Of a stretch of DNA of 64,000 nt, positions 1-8,954 are shown piece after piece. The notes beneath the pieces are model-generated. The model was not told the origin of the DNA and did not search any database. It saw only the letters and a list, made by a program, of their open reading frames with translations. Origin of the DNA: Sphingopyxis bauzanensis (GTDB lineage Bacteria > Pseudomonadota > Alphaproteobacteria > Sphingomonadales > Sphingomonadaceae); contig NZ_NISK01000002.1 of NCBI RefSeq assembly GCF_002205675.1, positions 705,076 through 769,075 on the forward strand, written 5' to 3'. Within the stretch, counting starts at the first letter, position 1. Each line of letters opens with the position of its first letter. The position numbers and the translations under genes were made by a program.

Positions 1-115
1 CCTCAAGCGGATACATCACCTTTGCCAGTTGCCGACCATCGACCAAGTCACGGAAATGATCCAGAAAAACTACCGCCTCGCCAAGCGCTCCGCTCGACTG
101 ATCACCACTGTCCAT
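1..115 (-). CDS. ISAs1-type transposase, N-terminal part, cut by window edge
   Basis: The minus strand from an ATG at 115 is open to the left edge and encodes 38 residues. The segment FLDHFRDLVDGRQLAKVMY, followed by PLE, resembles the N-terminus of ISAs1-family (H-repeat) transposases, which usually begin with a 'hF..L.D.RQ..KV.YPL' stretch. The rest of the gene lies outside the window, so intactness cannot be judged. The right end of the element would fall between 116 and 254, but I could not identify a terminal inverted repeat or target duplication there. The family call rests on a short stretch only. Confidence 0.6.
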   Translation of the reverse strand, partial: MDSGDQSSGALGEAVVFLDHFRDLVDGRQLAKVMYPLE

Positions 116-254
116 CACAATATCCCCTCGTCCAAATCTGAGGATTTGCATAGATTCAGCAATTCACGCGTTTGTCGCCCCTTCTTTCACCCGATTGCCC
201 TGTGCCGACGAAGGCATGTGCTTGGATTTTCGAGCCTGTAACGCTATTCTTACG

Positions 255-707
255 ATGGGGAGACACGCCATCGGCAAAACCGAGATCAAGACCAAAGCCA
301 CCGACGTCAGCGTAGCCGACGTCATCGCCGCGGTGCCCGAGGCGCTGCGGCGCGAGGAGGCTGCGGTCATCGATGCGATGCACCGCCGGGTGACAGGGCT
401 GGAACCCAAGATGTGGGGGCCGTCGATCATTGGTTACGGCAGCTATGACTACAAATATGACAGCGGTCATTCGGGGACGATGTGCCGTGCCGGATTCAGT
501 CCGCGCAAGGCGGCGCTGACACTCTATCTGATAGGCAATTATTGCAAGCGGCAGGACGAGGCCGACGCGCTGTTCGCGCGGCTGGGCAAGCACAAGACAG
601 GCAAGTCCTGCCTGTACATCAACAAGCTGGCGGACGTCGATTTGGACGTTCTGGAACAGCTGGTCGCGCTCAGCTGGGACAGCATGAACGAGGTTTACCC
701 GACATAA
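255..707 (+). CDS. DUF1801 domain protein (YdhG-like)
   Basis: A 150-residue soluble protein. The ATG at 255 fits the family N-terminus (a short lead, then TEIKTKATDVSVADVIAAV). An in-frame ATG at 195 would add unconserved residues. The centre, with GYGSYDYKYDSGHSG followed by a hydrophobic strand and YIKxL-type residues near the end (YINKLADVDLDVL), is typical of DUF1801 proteins. These small alpha/beta proteins have no firmly established biochemical role. It stands alone between a transposase fragment and a hairpin-rich repeat, with no obvious operon partner. Confidence 0.8.
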   Translation: MGRHAIGKTEIKTKATDVSVADVIAAVPEALRREEAAVIDAMHRRVTGLEPKMWGPSIIGYGSYDYKYDSGHSGTMCRAGFSPRKAALTLYLIGNYCKRQDEADALFARLGKHKTGKSCLYINKLADVDLDVLEQLVALSWDSMNEVYPT

Positions 708-708
708 A

Positions 709-777
709 AGGCAGCGTCATGGCGAGGAGCCGAAGGCGACGCGGCAATCCAGAGCCTGCGGTGACCGCTCTGGATTG
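709..777. repeat. Intergenic hairpin repeat, 11-bp perfect arms
   Basis: Just after the DUF1801 stop lies a GC-rich element whose core is CAATCCAGAGC (745-755), an 11-nt loop, and its exact complement GCTCTGGATTG (767-777). The flank (GTCATGGCGAGGAGCCGAAG) resembles dispersed intergenic repeats found in sphingomonads. It could act as a transcription terminator for the plus-strand gene, though no T-run follows. Confidence 0.6.
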
Positions 778-807
778 GTAGGCCTCCGGCCGCCTTCGGC
801 CCCGTTT

Positions 808-825
808 CGTTCGTCATGACGAACG
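808..825. terminator. 18-bp perfect palindrome, candidate terminator for the Mo-enzyme operon
   Basis: CGTTCGTCA followed by TGACGAACG forms an 18-bp perfect palindrome two bases beyond the stop codon of the minus-strand oxidoreductase (stop at 828-830). Its position between convergent genes suggests bidirectional termination. There is no strong T-tract. Confidence 0.5.
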
Positions 826-827
826 GT

Positions 828-1598
828 CTATATCCCCGCGTACCATTCATAATCGATACGGTCTTCCCAATAACCGCCCTTGCCCGCGCCGATGCCGTCG
901 AGGCTGGCGACCGCTTCGATACCGGTCACATATTTGGCGTGCTTATAGCCAAGCTGGCGTTCGATACGTAGCCGCAGCGGGGCGCCATTGGCGATCGGCA
1001 CGACCGCATCGTTGAGCGCCCAAGCCATGATCGTCTGCGGATGGCGCGCATCGACCATGTCGCAGCTTTCGTAATAGAGCGCATCGCCGATCCGGTCGGC
1101 GCAGCGAAAGACGATGTAACGTGCGCTGTCTTTGACCCCAGCTGCGGTCAGGATGCGGCTGAGTTGCACGCCGGTCCACTGGCCGATCGCGCTCCACCCC
1201 TCGACGCAGTCATGGCGGGTGATCTGGGTGCGCTGCGGCATCGAACGAATGTCGGCCAGCGACAGCGACAGTGGGCGGGCAACGAGACCAGTGACCGCAA
1301 CCCGCCAGTCGGCAAAGCCGCCCGCCGCATGCGCGGCATAGGCAGCCCCGGCAGGCAAGCGCGTGCCATTGGCGCGGAATATCAGCGACAGGTCGGCGCG
1401 GGTGAACTCGCGCGCCAGCGCATCGCGGTCGATCAGTGCGCGGTGGCTCGCGCGATTCATTTCCTCGCCCATCGACAATATTTTGCGCACAGCGGGCGCG
1501 TCGTTGATGGCATCGCAGGCGGACAGCAGCGGCAGTGTCGCCGCCAGGCCGCCCGCGCGCGCGATCAGCTGGCGCCGCGGCATGACAAACTCGCTCAT
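828..1598 (-). CDS. Molybdopterin-dependent oxidoreductase, sulfite-oxidase / MsrP family, exported
   Basis: A 256-residue protein of the oxidoreductase molybdopterin-binding family (PF00174). The N-terminus carries a twin-arginine motif (PRRQLIARAGG) followed by a hydrophobic stretch ending LPLLSAC, which looks like a lipobox, so it may be a Tat-exported lipoprotein. The segment TRHDCVEGWSAIGQW contains the Cys expected to bind molybdenum in this family. The ATG at 1598 overlaps the stop of the upstream cytochrome b gene as ATGA, which fixes the start and implies translational coupling. The likely job is periplasmic reduction or oxidation fed by the b-type cytochrome. The substrate cannot be told from sequence. 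Confidence 0.87.
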   Translation of the reverse strand: MSEFVMPRRQLIARAGGLAATLPLLSACDAINDAPAVRKILSMGEEMNRASHRALIDRDALAREFTRADLSLIFRANGTRLPAGAAYAAHAAGGFADWRVAVTGLVARPLSLSLADIRSMPQRTQITRHDCVEGWSAIGQWTGVQLSRILTAAGVKDSARYIVFRCADRIGDALYYESCDMVDARHPQTIMAWALNDAVVPIANGAPLRLRIERQLGYKHAKYVTGIEAVASLDGIGAGKGGYWEDRIDYEWYAGI

Positions 1599-2452
1599 GC
1601 GCCGTCCTTTCGTTCGGGCGGCAGGCGGAACCAGCCCGACACCATCGACCGGATTTCGTTCACCGGACCCGCAAGCAGAACCATCGCGATATGAACAAAG
1701 AAAAAAACCACCAACGCCCACGCCACGATGAAGTGGATCGACCGCGCCGACTGGCGCCCGCCAAACACGTCAAGCAGCCATGGTGCGCCCGCGTTGATAC
1801 CTGGCGACATGGTCAGGCCCGTTGCGACCATCAACGGCAGCAGGACAAAAATCACCCCGATGTAGGAGAGTTTCTGAAGAATATTGTAGCGCGCCGCAGC
1901 TTCGCCCTTCGGGAACCGCAGCCGCGCATGCTGCTTGATGTCGTGCCAGATATGCCGCGGCGACCATTGGGCGCGGCGAACGTGCAGATCCTTTTTCAGA
2001 TGCCCGCCGAACGCCGTCCACAGCATAAAAAGCGCCAGCCCGATCGACAGCACCCACGCAAAGAACAGATGCCAACGCCGCCCGTCGGCCAAATTGTAAC
2101 TTGTGGGAATCGTCGCCCAGCCGGGGAACGCCCGGGTCTTTTCGACCCCCTCGGCATTGGTCCAGCGACCCAGCACACCGGTCGTTTCGAGCCGTAGCGA
2201 CCCGATCCGCAAATAGCCGGTGTCGGGTGTCGAGCCGATCACCAGCCAGGCGGGATCGTTGTTGGCGCCATATTCGCCCCAATAAAGCCGCGGGTGCGCG
2301 TTGAAGATCATCAGCCCGCTCATCAGCAGGATGAGCAGGGTGACGGCGTTGACCCAATGCCAGATGCGCGTCGGCAACCGGTGGCGATAGACGCGCACCG
2401 GTGCCAGCGGGGCGGGCGCCGACGGAGCGACGGGAGTTTCAGCCTGGGCCAT
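1595..2452 (-). CDS. Membrane cytochrome b561 / hydrogenase-type b subunit
   Basis: A 285-residue integral membrane protein of the b-type di-heme family (PF01292). Candidate heme-ligand histidines sit in or near membrane helices: RIWHW close to the N-terminus, RRWHLFF in the second helix, and IHFIV and FVHIAM in the last two. A soluble loop with a WGEYG segment lies between helices 1 and 2. It overlaps the downstream Mo-enzyme by 4 bp (ATGA), so the two probably form a quinol-linked pair like MsrQ/MsrP, although it is not MsrQ-like in sequence. The ATG at 2452 is preferred over an in-frame TTG at 2479. AAGGAG lies 12 nt upstream of the ATG. Confidence 0.83.
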   Translation of the reverse strand: MAQAETPVAPSAPAPLAPVRVYRHRLPTRIWHWVNAVTLLILLMSGLMIFNAHPRLYWGEYGANNDPAWLVIGSTPDTGYLRIGSLRLETTGVLGRWTNAEGVEKTRAFPGWATIPTSYNLADGRRWHLFFAWVLSIGLALFMLWTAFGGHLKKDLHVRRAQWSPRHIWHDIKQHARLRFPKGEAAARYNILQKLSYIGVIFVLLPLMVATGLTMSPGINAGAPWLLDVFGGRQSARSIHFIVAWALVVFFFVHIAMVLLAGPVNEIRSMVSGWFRLPPERKDGA

Positions 2453-2482
2453 GATCCCGGTTCGCTCCTTCCCCGCCAAAAG

Positions 2483-4189
2483 TTACGCGGCGACCTCCGC
2501 TGCATATTCGGCACGATATTGATTGCGCAAACTGACCTTGTCGATCTTTTCGCTGCCCAGCTTGGGGAGCGCATCGTTCGACATCCAGATCTTGCACGGC
2601 ACCTTGTACGGCGCGAGCCGCTGGCTGAGGAACGAACACATATCCTCCGCGGTAAGGCTGCTACCGGGTTTCACCCAGATCACCGCACCGACCACTTCGC
2701 CCAGCCGCTCGTCGGGCAGGCCGAACACCGCGCATTCGTTGGTGTCGGCATGCTCGTAGATCGCCGCTTCGACTTCCTGGCAGCTGATATTTTCGCCGCC
2801 GCGGATGATGATGTCCTTCTTGCGATCGACGATGAACAGATAGCCGTCCTCGTCGAGATAGCCGAGGTCGCCCGAGCGGAAATAGCCGTTGTCAAAAAAG
2901 GCCGCCCTGGTCGCCGCCTCGTTTTTCCAATAGCCTTCGAAATTGGCGACCGAGCGGATGCACACTTCGCCGACGCTGCCCTGAGGCAGTTCATCACCGC
3001 TATCGTCGAGGATCGCCATATCGACCAGCGGCTTCGAGGCTGGGCCGGTCGACAGCGGCTTGGCAACGTAATTTTCGTTGATGATCCCGCAGCCGACCGC
3101 GTTGGTTTCAGTGAGGCCGTAACCGAGCAGCGGCTTTGCCTCGCCCATTTCGGTCGCGAGGCGCTTTACATGCTCCGGCGGCCGCGGCGCGCCTCCGCCG
3201 GCGTAACTCTTGCACGTCGACAGATCGTAATTCTTGCGGTTCGGATGTGTGAGGATTTCATAGCTCATCAGCGGCACGCCGACGAAATAATTGCATTGCT
3301 CGTCCTGGATCAGCCGCATCGCTTCCTCCGCGTTCCATTTCGGCATCAGCACCAGTTTGCGGCCGAGCGCGAAGCTTTGCAGGAACACCGGAATTTCGGC
3401 GGTGACGTGGAATAGCGGGGTACAGATCAGGGTCGCAGGCTGGATGTCCGACATCAGCCCGTCCTGGGTCAGCAGATGCACGATGCTCGCGGTCTGGGTC
3501 ACATAGTTGAAGATCGCCTGCACTACGGCTTCATGGCGCGAATAGGCGCCCTTCGACTGGCCGGTCGAGCCCGAGGTGAACAGGATCGTTGCCAGATCCT
3601 GCCCGGTCAGCACCGGCAACACCGTCGCGGCATTGCCGCCCGCGCTGGTGATCGGGGCAATCGCCTGATCGATCGACTGGGTCAGGTCGAGCGTGATAAC
3701 CTTGGCACCATGGTCGACCTCTTCCAGCCGCGCGGCGCGCTGCACATCGGCGATGACCAGTTTGGTTTCGCTGTCGGTAATTCCTGCGGCCAGCTCGCCG
3801 CCCTGCCACCAACCGTTGAGCAGGGTCGCGCAGCCGCCCGCGAGCAAAATGCCGATATAGGAAACGCACCACGCATTCGCGTTGCGCATCGCCAGCCCGA
3901 CGCGGTCGCCGCGCTGCACGCCATAGCCATCGACCAGCCCGGCGGCGACCTGCCGCGCTGCCATATAGACCTGTTTGAACGACAGCCGTTCGTCGCCTTC
4001 GACCAGAAACGTCGCGTCGCCGTGCTGCATTGCGAAATAGGCGACATAGTCGGCCAGGTTCGTGGGCGCATTGGTGATGAAGGGAAGCTGCCGGCCGAAG
4101 CGTTCGACGGACCCGACCTGGATCGGTCCGCCCGGACCGGTGATCAGATTATAGGCGGCTTCCAGGCGCAAATCCAGCGCTGATGGCAT
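2483..4189 (-). CDS. Acyl-CoA synthetase, AMP-forming
   Basis: A 568-residue member of the ANL adenylating superfamily. Visible motifs are the phosphate-binding loop [11 protein letters not shown], the A5 motif YGLTETN, the A7 motif [13 protein letters not shown], the hinge [16 protein letters not shown] and a C-terminal KLGSEKIDK whose Lys would be catalytic. It should activate a carboxylic acid to its CoA thioester through an acyl-adenylate, probably a medium- or long-chain or aromatic acid. Specificity is not readable. The ATG at 4189 has GGAG nearby. It ends 30 bp before the cytochrome b gene on the same strand, a spacing compatible with one transcript but without an obvious functional link. 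Confidence 0.9.
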   Translation of the reverse strand: MPSALDLRLEAAYNLITGPGGPIQVGSVERFGRQLPFITNAPTNLADYVAYFAMQHGDATFLVEGDERLSFKQVYMAARQVAAGLVDGYGVQRGDRVGLAMRNANAWCVSYIGILLAGGCATLLNGWWQGGELAAGITDSETKLVIADVQRAARLEEVDHGAKVITLDLTQSIDQAIAPITSAGGNAATVLPVLTGQDLATILFTSGSTGQSKGAYSRHEAVVQAIFNYVTQTASIVHLLTQDGLMSDIQPATLICTPLFHVTAEIPVFLQSFALGRKLVLMPKWNAEEAMRLIQDEQCNYFVGVPLMSYEILTHPNRKNYDLSTCKSYAGGGAPRPPEHVKRLATEMGEAKPLLGYGLTETNAVGCGIINENYVAKPLSTGPASKPLVDMAILDDSGDELPQGSVGEVCIRSVANFEGYWKNEAATRAAFFDNGYFRSGDLGYLDEDGYLFIVDRKKDIIIRGGENISCQEVEAAIYEHADTNECAVFGLPDERLGEVVGAVIWVKPGSSLTAEDMCSFLSQRLAPYKVPCKIWMSNDALPKLGSEKIDKVSLRNQYRAEYAAEVAA

Positions 4190-4266
4190 CTTGTATCTCT
4201 CCTCTTGGTCTCGCTGGCCTAACCCCTTATGGGGAGGCCTCTCCTGGGGAAGGACCACGCGACTTT

Positions 4267-5142
4267 ATGTTTCTTTTTGCAACCCTAGCCGAAGCAACGC
4301 AATATGTGAACTTCCATGACTTGATGGGAGAGAACAGCGAAATTGCGTTCAGCATTTTTGGCCTGCCGATCCGTTGGTACGCGCTGGCCTATCTCGCCGG
4401 CATCTTTGTCGGCTACTGGTATCTGCTCAAATTGATCGCGCAGCCGGGCGCCCCGATGGCGCGGCGCCACGCCGACGACATGATCTTTTACGCGATGCTC
4501 GGTATCATCATCGGCGGGCGGCTCGGCTATGTGCTGTTTTATAATCTCGGCGAATATATCAACGAGCCGCTCGGCGTCTTTCGGCTGTGGGATGGCGGGA
4601 TGTCGCTGCACGGCGGCGTCATCGGGGTGCTGATCGCGATCTGGTATGTGACGCGCAAAGAAAAGCTCAGTTTCCTGCGCTTTTGCGATTATGTCGCCTG
4701 CGTCATCCCGTTCGGACTTTTCTTTGGCCGCATGGCCAATTTCGTCAACGGCGAGCTGTGGGGCCGCACCACCAACGTGCCGTGGGCGATCATCTTTCCC
4801 GACAGCGGCAGTATGGAGGCGCGCCACCCGAGCCAGCTTTACGAAGCAGGGCTCGAGGGCCTGCTGATGATGGCGGTCCTGACCTTCCTCTTCTGGCGTA
4901 CCGACGCGCGTTACAAACCCGGATTCCTGTTCGGCATGGCCGCGATCATTTACGGCCTCAGCCGGTTCGCGGTCGAGTTCGTGCGCGAACCCGATGTGCA
5001 ACTGGGTACCCTGTCTTGGGGACTGACGATGGGGCAGACGCTGACCATCCCGATGCTGCTGATCGGTTTCTGGCTCGTCGCCACCGCGAAGGGACGCCGC
5101 CAGCGGGTCGAGCCGGTGGCCGGACCCGACAGCGTTGCGTGA
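4267..5142 (+). CDS. lgt: Phosphatidylglycerol-prolipoprotein diacylglyceryl transferase
   Basis: A 291-residue multi-spanning inner-membrane enzyme that transfers diacylglycerol from phosphatidylglycerol to the lipobox Cys of prolipoproteins, the first step of lipoprotein maturation. The diagnostic features are [12 protein letters not shown], the Lgt signature [14 protein letters not shown], the RHPSQLYEA segment and a late arginine-rich helix ([14 protein letters not shown]). The ATG at 4267 gives the usual family length and follows GGAAGGA at about 12 nt. It is the first gene of a tightly packed set: its stop at 5142 overlaps the next start. Partly divergent from the acyl-CoA synthetase, it probably has its own promoter between 4190 and 4266. 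Confidence 0.95.
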   Translation: MFLFATLAEATQYVNFHDLMGENSEIAFSIFGLPIRWYALAYLAGIFVGYWYLLKLIAQPGAPMARRHADDMIFYAMLGIIIGGRLGYVLFYNLGEYINEPLGVFRLWDGGMSLHGGVIGVLIAIWYVTRKEKLSFLRFCDYVACVIPFGLFFGRMANFVNGELWGRTTNVPWAIIFPDSGSMEARHPSQLYEAGLEGLLMMAVLTFLFWRTDARYKPGFLFGMAAIIYGLSRFAVEFVREPDVQLGTLSWGLTMGQTLTIPMLLIGFWLVATAKGRRQRVEPVAGPDSVA

Positions 5143-6199
5143 CGGACCGCCGACGCCTGCCCAGCTGATCGGCAACATCGCGGCGGCGCGGGAGACGACG
5201 GTCGCCGACTATATCGCCGCAGCGAACAGCCATTATTACGCGACGCGCGATCCGCTGGGCGCCGCGGGCGATTTCACCACCGCCCCCGAAATCAGCCAGA
5301 TGTTCGGCGAGATGATCGGCGTGTGGATCGCCGACCTGTTGGCGCGCGCAGGGAGCCCGGCCTTTCGGTATGTCGAGCTCGGCCCGGGGCGCGGCACCTT
5401 GGCCGCCGACGCCCTTCGGGCGATGGCGCGTTTCAAATGCGTGCCGCAAAACATCCACTTTGTTGAGACCAGCCCGACCCTTCGAGCGGCCCAACTGGCC
5501 CGCGTCCCCGCCGCCATCCATCATGACGACATCGACGACCTGCCGGACAATGGTGCGTCGATCATCGTCGCCAATGAGTTTTTCGACGCCCTGCCCGTCC
5601 ATCAATATGTCCGTACGAGTGATGGATGGCGCGAGCGGATGGTCGAGCGGCAGCGCGCGCGACTTGTTCCGGTGCCGGGAGAGGCGCCTGCCGACGACCT
5701 TGTTCCCGCCGCGCTTCGCAGCGCCGCCGAGGGCAGCATTGTCGAAACCGCGTCCGTGTCGGCGGCGATCATGCAACGCGGTGCCTTTCGCCTCGCCCGG
5801 CAAGGCGGCGCGATGCTGGTGATCGACTATGGCTATAGCGGCCCTGCCGTCGGCGACACGCTGCAGGCCGTGAAAGCGCATCGCTTCGCCGATCCCTTCG
5901 CCGATCCGGGCGAGGTCGACCTGACCACCCATGTCGATTTCACCGCGCTTGCCGACGCGGCCCGGAGCGCGGGGGCAGCGGTCAGTCGGGTCGCGACCCA
6001 AGGCGACTGGTTGCAGCGGCTGGGCATCGATGCGCGGTTGCAATCGCTTGCGACATCGGCGCCCGACCGCGCCGAGGAGTTGAAGGGTCAGCGCGACCGG
6101 CTTGTCGCGGCCGACGCGATGGGCGAATTGTTCAAAGTCATGGCCATCACCGCGCCGGGCTGGCCAGCCCCTGCCGGGTTTTCAGGAGACAGTGCTTGA
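5135..6199 (+). CDS. SAM-dependent methyltransferase, MidA/NDUFAF7 (DUF185) family
   Basis: A 354-residue class I methyltransferase. The segment [21 protein letters not shown] is the AdoMet-binding motif I typical of the MidA/NDUFAF7 family (cited here in part only: [10 protein letters not shown]), and [21 protein letters not shown] near the N-terminus is the family hallmark (DFTTAPE). The mitochondrial relative methylates an arginine of a complex I subunit. The bacterial substrate is not established. The start appears to be TTG at 5135, overlapping the lgt stop by 8 bp. No ATG lies close by in frame. The position between lgt and pgeF recurs in alphaproteobacteria as I remember it. Confidence 0.85.
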   Translation: MRDGPPTPAQLIGNIAAARETTVADYIAAANSHYYATRDPLGAAGDFTTAPEISQMFGEMIGVWIADLLARAGSPAFRYVELGPGRGTLAADALRAMARFKCVPQNIHFVETSPTLRAAQLARVPAAIHHDDIDDLPDNGASIIVANEFFDALPVHQYVRTSDGWRERMVERQRARLVPVPGEAPADDLVPAALRSAAEGSIVETASVSAAIMQRGAFRLARQGGAMLVIDYGYSGPAVGDTLQAVKAHRFADPFADPGEVDLTTHVDFTALADAARSAGAAVSRVATQGDWLQRLGIDARLQSLATSAPDRAEELKGQRDRLVAADAMGELFKVMAITAPGWPAPAGFSGDSA

Positions 6200-6714
6200 C
6201 CATCCTTCATCTCGCGACCCCGGACGATGCAGAGGCAATCGCGACCTTTGCCACCGACTCCTTCTCCCGCACTTTTGGTCATATTTACGACCCCGCCGAC
6301 TTGGCCGCCTTTCTCGCGACCTGGAACCCACCCGAACGTGTCCGCGCCCAGATCGCTGCATCCGATCATGACATCGGGTTGGTCCGTGACCCAGCCGGTG
6401 CCATCCTTGGCTATATCAAAATGGGTCCGGTCGATTTCGATCTGCCCGCTGACCAGCCAACCGACGACGCCGTGGAACTGCACCAGCTCTACGTCGCCGA
6501 AGCCGCTCAAGGCACCGGCGTTGCGGCGGCGCTGATGGATTGGGGCATCGCCTGGGCGCGTCAGCGCGCGTCGATCCTGTATCTGTCGGTCTTTACCGAA
6601 AATGCGCGCGCGCAGGCCTTTTACCGCCGCTATGGATTCTATGACGTCGGCCGCAATGAATTTCGCGTCGGCAACCATATCGACGAAGACCGTTTTTACA
6701 GGCTGGACCTGTGA
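6196..6714 (+). CDS. GNAT family N-acetyltransferase
   Basis: A 172-residue acetyl-CoA-dependent acetyltransferase. The central part shows the acetyl-CoA-binding region: ELHQLYVAEAAQGTGVAAALM, where the Q-G-T-G-V-A segment matches the R/QxxGxG/A loop, and the C-terminal strand-helix ENARAQAFYRRYGFYDVG is typical of the fold. The start is a TTG at 6196 overlapping the previous stop as TTGA, with AGGAGA about 7 nt upstream, which makes this rare start convincing. The substrate (amine, peptide or protein) is unknown. It overlaps pgeF by GTGA at its end, so it is embedded in the lgt-to-pgeF operon. Confidence 0.88.
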   Translation: MTILHLATPDDAEAIATFATDSFSRTFGHIYDPADLAAFLATWNPPERVRAQIAASDHDIGLVRDPAGAILGYIKMGPVDFDLPADQPTDDAVELHQLYVAEAAQGTGVAAALMDWGIAWARQRASILYLSVFTENARAQAFYRRYGFYDVGRNEFRVGNHIDEDRFYRLDL

Positions 6715-7472
6715 CCGCGCCGTTCGCCACCGCGCTGCCGCTCGCCGACATTCCGCACGGTTTTTTCGGCCGTCGCGGCGGGGTATCGACGGGCGAACTC
6801 GCTTCACTCAACTGCGGCCTTGGCTCGGGCGACGATCCGGCGCTGATTGCCGAAAACCGGCGGCGTGTGGCCAATGCGGTGCTGCCCGGCGCAGCCCTCA
6901 CCGGCGTTTATCAGGTCCATGGCAATCGCTGTGTCGTCGTCGATGAGACGACAGACCTGGCCGCGCGGCCCGAAGCCGACGCGCTCGCGACGCGCACCCC
7001 GGGCATCATCCTCGGCATCCTGACAGCCGATTGCGTACCGGTGCTGTTCGCCGACCGCGACGCGAGCGTCATCGGCGCTGCGCATGCGGGCTGGAAGGGG
7101 GCGCTGGCCGGGATCACCGACGCCACACTCACCGCGATGGAGCGACTCGGCGCGGACCGCGCGAACATTGCCGCCGCCATCGGGCCGTGCATCGCGCGGG
7201 CCTCCTATGAGGTCGACGACGGATTTGTGCAGCGTTTCACCGGCGACGATCCGACCAACGAGCGCTTCTTTGCCGCAGGCAAGCCCGGCCATGCGATGTT
7301 CGACATCGCCGCTTATGTCGCCGCGCGGCTCGCCGCCGCGGGGGTCACCCGAATTGCCATCGGCGGGCAGGACACCTATGCCGAGGCGAAAGATTATTTC
7401 AGCTATCGCCGCGCGTGCCATAAAGGAGAAAATTCCTATGGCCGCCAATTGTCGGTGATCGGTTTGAACTGA
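6711..7472 (+). CDS. pgeF: PgeF/YfiH family purine nucleoside phosphorylase (laccase domain)
   Basis: A 253-residue protein of the Cu-oxidase_4 / DUF152 family. The conserved metal-site residues are visible in YQVHGNRC, ILTADCVPVLFAD and IGAAHAGWKGAL. The family was first called polyphenol oxidase. Later work assigns zinc-dependent purine nucleoside phosphorylase or adenosine deaminase activity, and in E. coli a role in correcting peptidoglycan precursors. The start is GTG at 6711, overlapping the GNAT stop as GTGA. It is the last of four genes linked by overlaps, which suggests one transcript beginning at lgt. Confidence 0.9.
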   Translation: MTAPFATALPLADIPHGFFGRRGGVSTGELASLNCGLGSGDDPALIAENRRRVANAVLPGAALTGVYQVHGNRCVVVDETTDLAARPEADALATRTPGIILGILTADCVPVLFADRDASVIGAAHAGWKGALAGITDATLTAMERLGADRANIAAAIGPCIARASYEVDDGFVQRFTGDDPTNERFFAAGKPGHAMFDIAAYVAARLAAAGVTRIAIGGQDTYAEAKDYFSYRRACHKGENSYGRQLSVIGLN

Positions 7473-7488
7473 CACATTTGGGGGACGG

Positions 7489-8895
7489 ATGACACGCACG
7501 CGCCTGTTTGGATTGATCGGCGGCCTGCTGACCTTCATCGTCATGCTTGCGCTGCCCGCCCCGGCGGGCATGGAAACCACCGCCTGGCACGTCGCGGCGA
7601 TGACGGTGCTGATGGCGATCTGGTGGATGACCGAGGCGCTGCCGCTGACCGTCACCGCATTGCTGCCCTTCCTGCTGGTCCCCGCTTTCGGGGTGATGGA
7701 TGCCAATGCGATCGCCAAGGAATATTATTCGCCGATCCTGTTCCTGATCCTCGGCGGCGCCTTTCTCGCGCTGGCGATCGAGCGCGTCGGGTTGCACCGG
7801 CGCCTTGCGCTGGCTTTGCTCAAGCGCGCGGCGCCGACCGCGACCGGGCTGCTCTTTGCCTTTATGGCCGCGACCGCGCTGCTCAGCATGTTCATTTCAA
7901 ACACGTCCACCACCCTGATCATGGTGCCTATCGCGCTCGCCGTGGTCCGCGCCGGTGGCATTCGCGCGGGCGAGACGGAAGGCTTTGCCGGCGCGGTGAT
8001 GATGGGCATCGCCTTTGCCGCATCGATCGGTGGGCTCGGCACGCTGGTCGGCAGTCCAACCAACGCGATCGCCGCGGGGCTGATCGAAAAGGCGCTGGGG
8101 CTGCGCATCTCGTTCCTCGACTGGATGATCTACGGCGTTCCCGTCGTGCTGCTCGCCACCCCCGCGGCGCTGTTCATCATCGCGCGGGTGCAGCGGTTGT
8201 CCGCACACGCTTTCGACGGACAGGGCGCCGCCGCCGCGCTTGGCAAACAGGCGATCTGGTCGACCGCCGAGCGCCGTGTCGTTCCGGTCTTCCTGCTCGT
8301 CTTCCTCGCCTGGGTGGCGCAACCCTGGCTCGAACCCTTGCTGCCCAAAGGCGCGCTGACCGACGGCACCATCGCCATCGCGGGCAGTCTGCTCCTGTTC
8401 GTCCTGCCCGACGGCACGGGGCGCCCGCTGCTCGTCTGGAAAGAGGCGGACCGCGCGCCTTGGGGCGTCATCATGATGTTCGGTGGCGGCCTCGCGCTCG
8501 CCGCGGCGATCACCGCGAGCGGTCTTGCCGCATGGCTAGGCGCGGTTCTGGCGCCGCTCGGCAGCATCCCGACGATCGCGCTGGCCGCGATCATCGTCGC
8601 GCTCACCATCCTGATCACCGAATTCGCCAGCAATGTCGCGACCGCCAGCGGCATCATGCCGGTGCTCGCGGCACTGATCGCAGCGACGGGAGTCGATCCG
8701 ATCCTTCTCGCGCTGCCCGTCGCGATGGCGGCGAGCTGGGGCTTTATGCTGCCCAGTGGTACTGGCCCCAACGCGCTCGCGTGGGCGACCGATCATATCG
8801 CGCTGCCGCGGATGCTGAAGGCGGGACTGGCGCTCGACATCATCGGCGTGCCGCTGCTGATCGGGGTGATCTGGGCAGTTGCAATGCTGGGGTGA
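7489..8895 (+). CDS. SLC13/DASS family sodium:dicarboxylate-type transporter
   Basis: A 468-residue inner-membrane protein with about eleven hydrophobic segments. Both halves carry the Asn-Thr type motifs of the divalent anion:sodium symporter family: ISNTSTTLIM in the first half and FASNVATASG in the second. LPSGTGPNALAW near the end is also typical. It probably moves C4-dicarboxylates, citrate or a related anion with sodium. The family also contains sulfate and phosphate carriers, so the substrate is open. The ATG at 7489 lies 16 bp after pgeF, close enough to be co-transcribed, although the function does not connect in an obvious way. Confidence 0.9.
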   Translation: MTRTRLFGLIGGLLTFIVMLALPAPAGMETTAWHVAAMTVLMAIWWMTEALPLTVTALLPFLLVPAFGVMDANAIAKEYYSPILFLILGGAFLALAIERVGLHRRLALALLKRAAPTATGLLFAFMAATALLSMFISNTSTTLIMVPIALAVVRAGGIRAGETEGFAGAVMMGIAFAASIGGLGTLVGSPTNAIAAGLIEKALGLRISFLDWMIYGVPVVLLATPAALFIIARVQRLSAHAFDGQGAAAALGKQAIWSTAERRVVPVFLLVFLAWVAQPWLEPLLPKGALTDGTIAIAGSLLLFVLPDGTGRPLLVWKEADRAPWGVIMMFGGGLALAAAITASGLAAWLGAVLAPLGSIPTIALAAIIVALTILITEFASNVATASGIMPVLAALIAATGVDPILLALPVAMAASWGFMLPSGTGPNALAWATDHIALPRMLKAGLALDIIGVPLLIGVIWAVAMLG

Positions 8896-8954
8896 CGCGC
8901 GGGGCAAAGGGCGCTAGTTGCAACGGAAACTAATCTGGCCCCAAGGAAAACTTC

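Noticed and set aside
116-254. Terminal inverted repeat and target duplication of the transposon
   Set aside because: No pair could be matched because the other end of the element lies outside the window.
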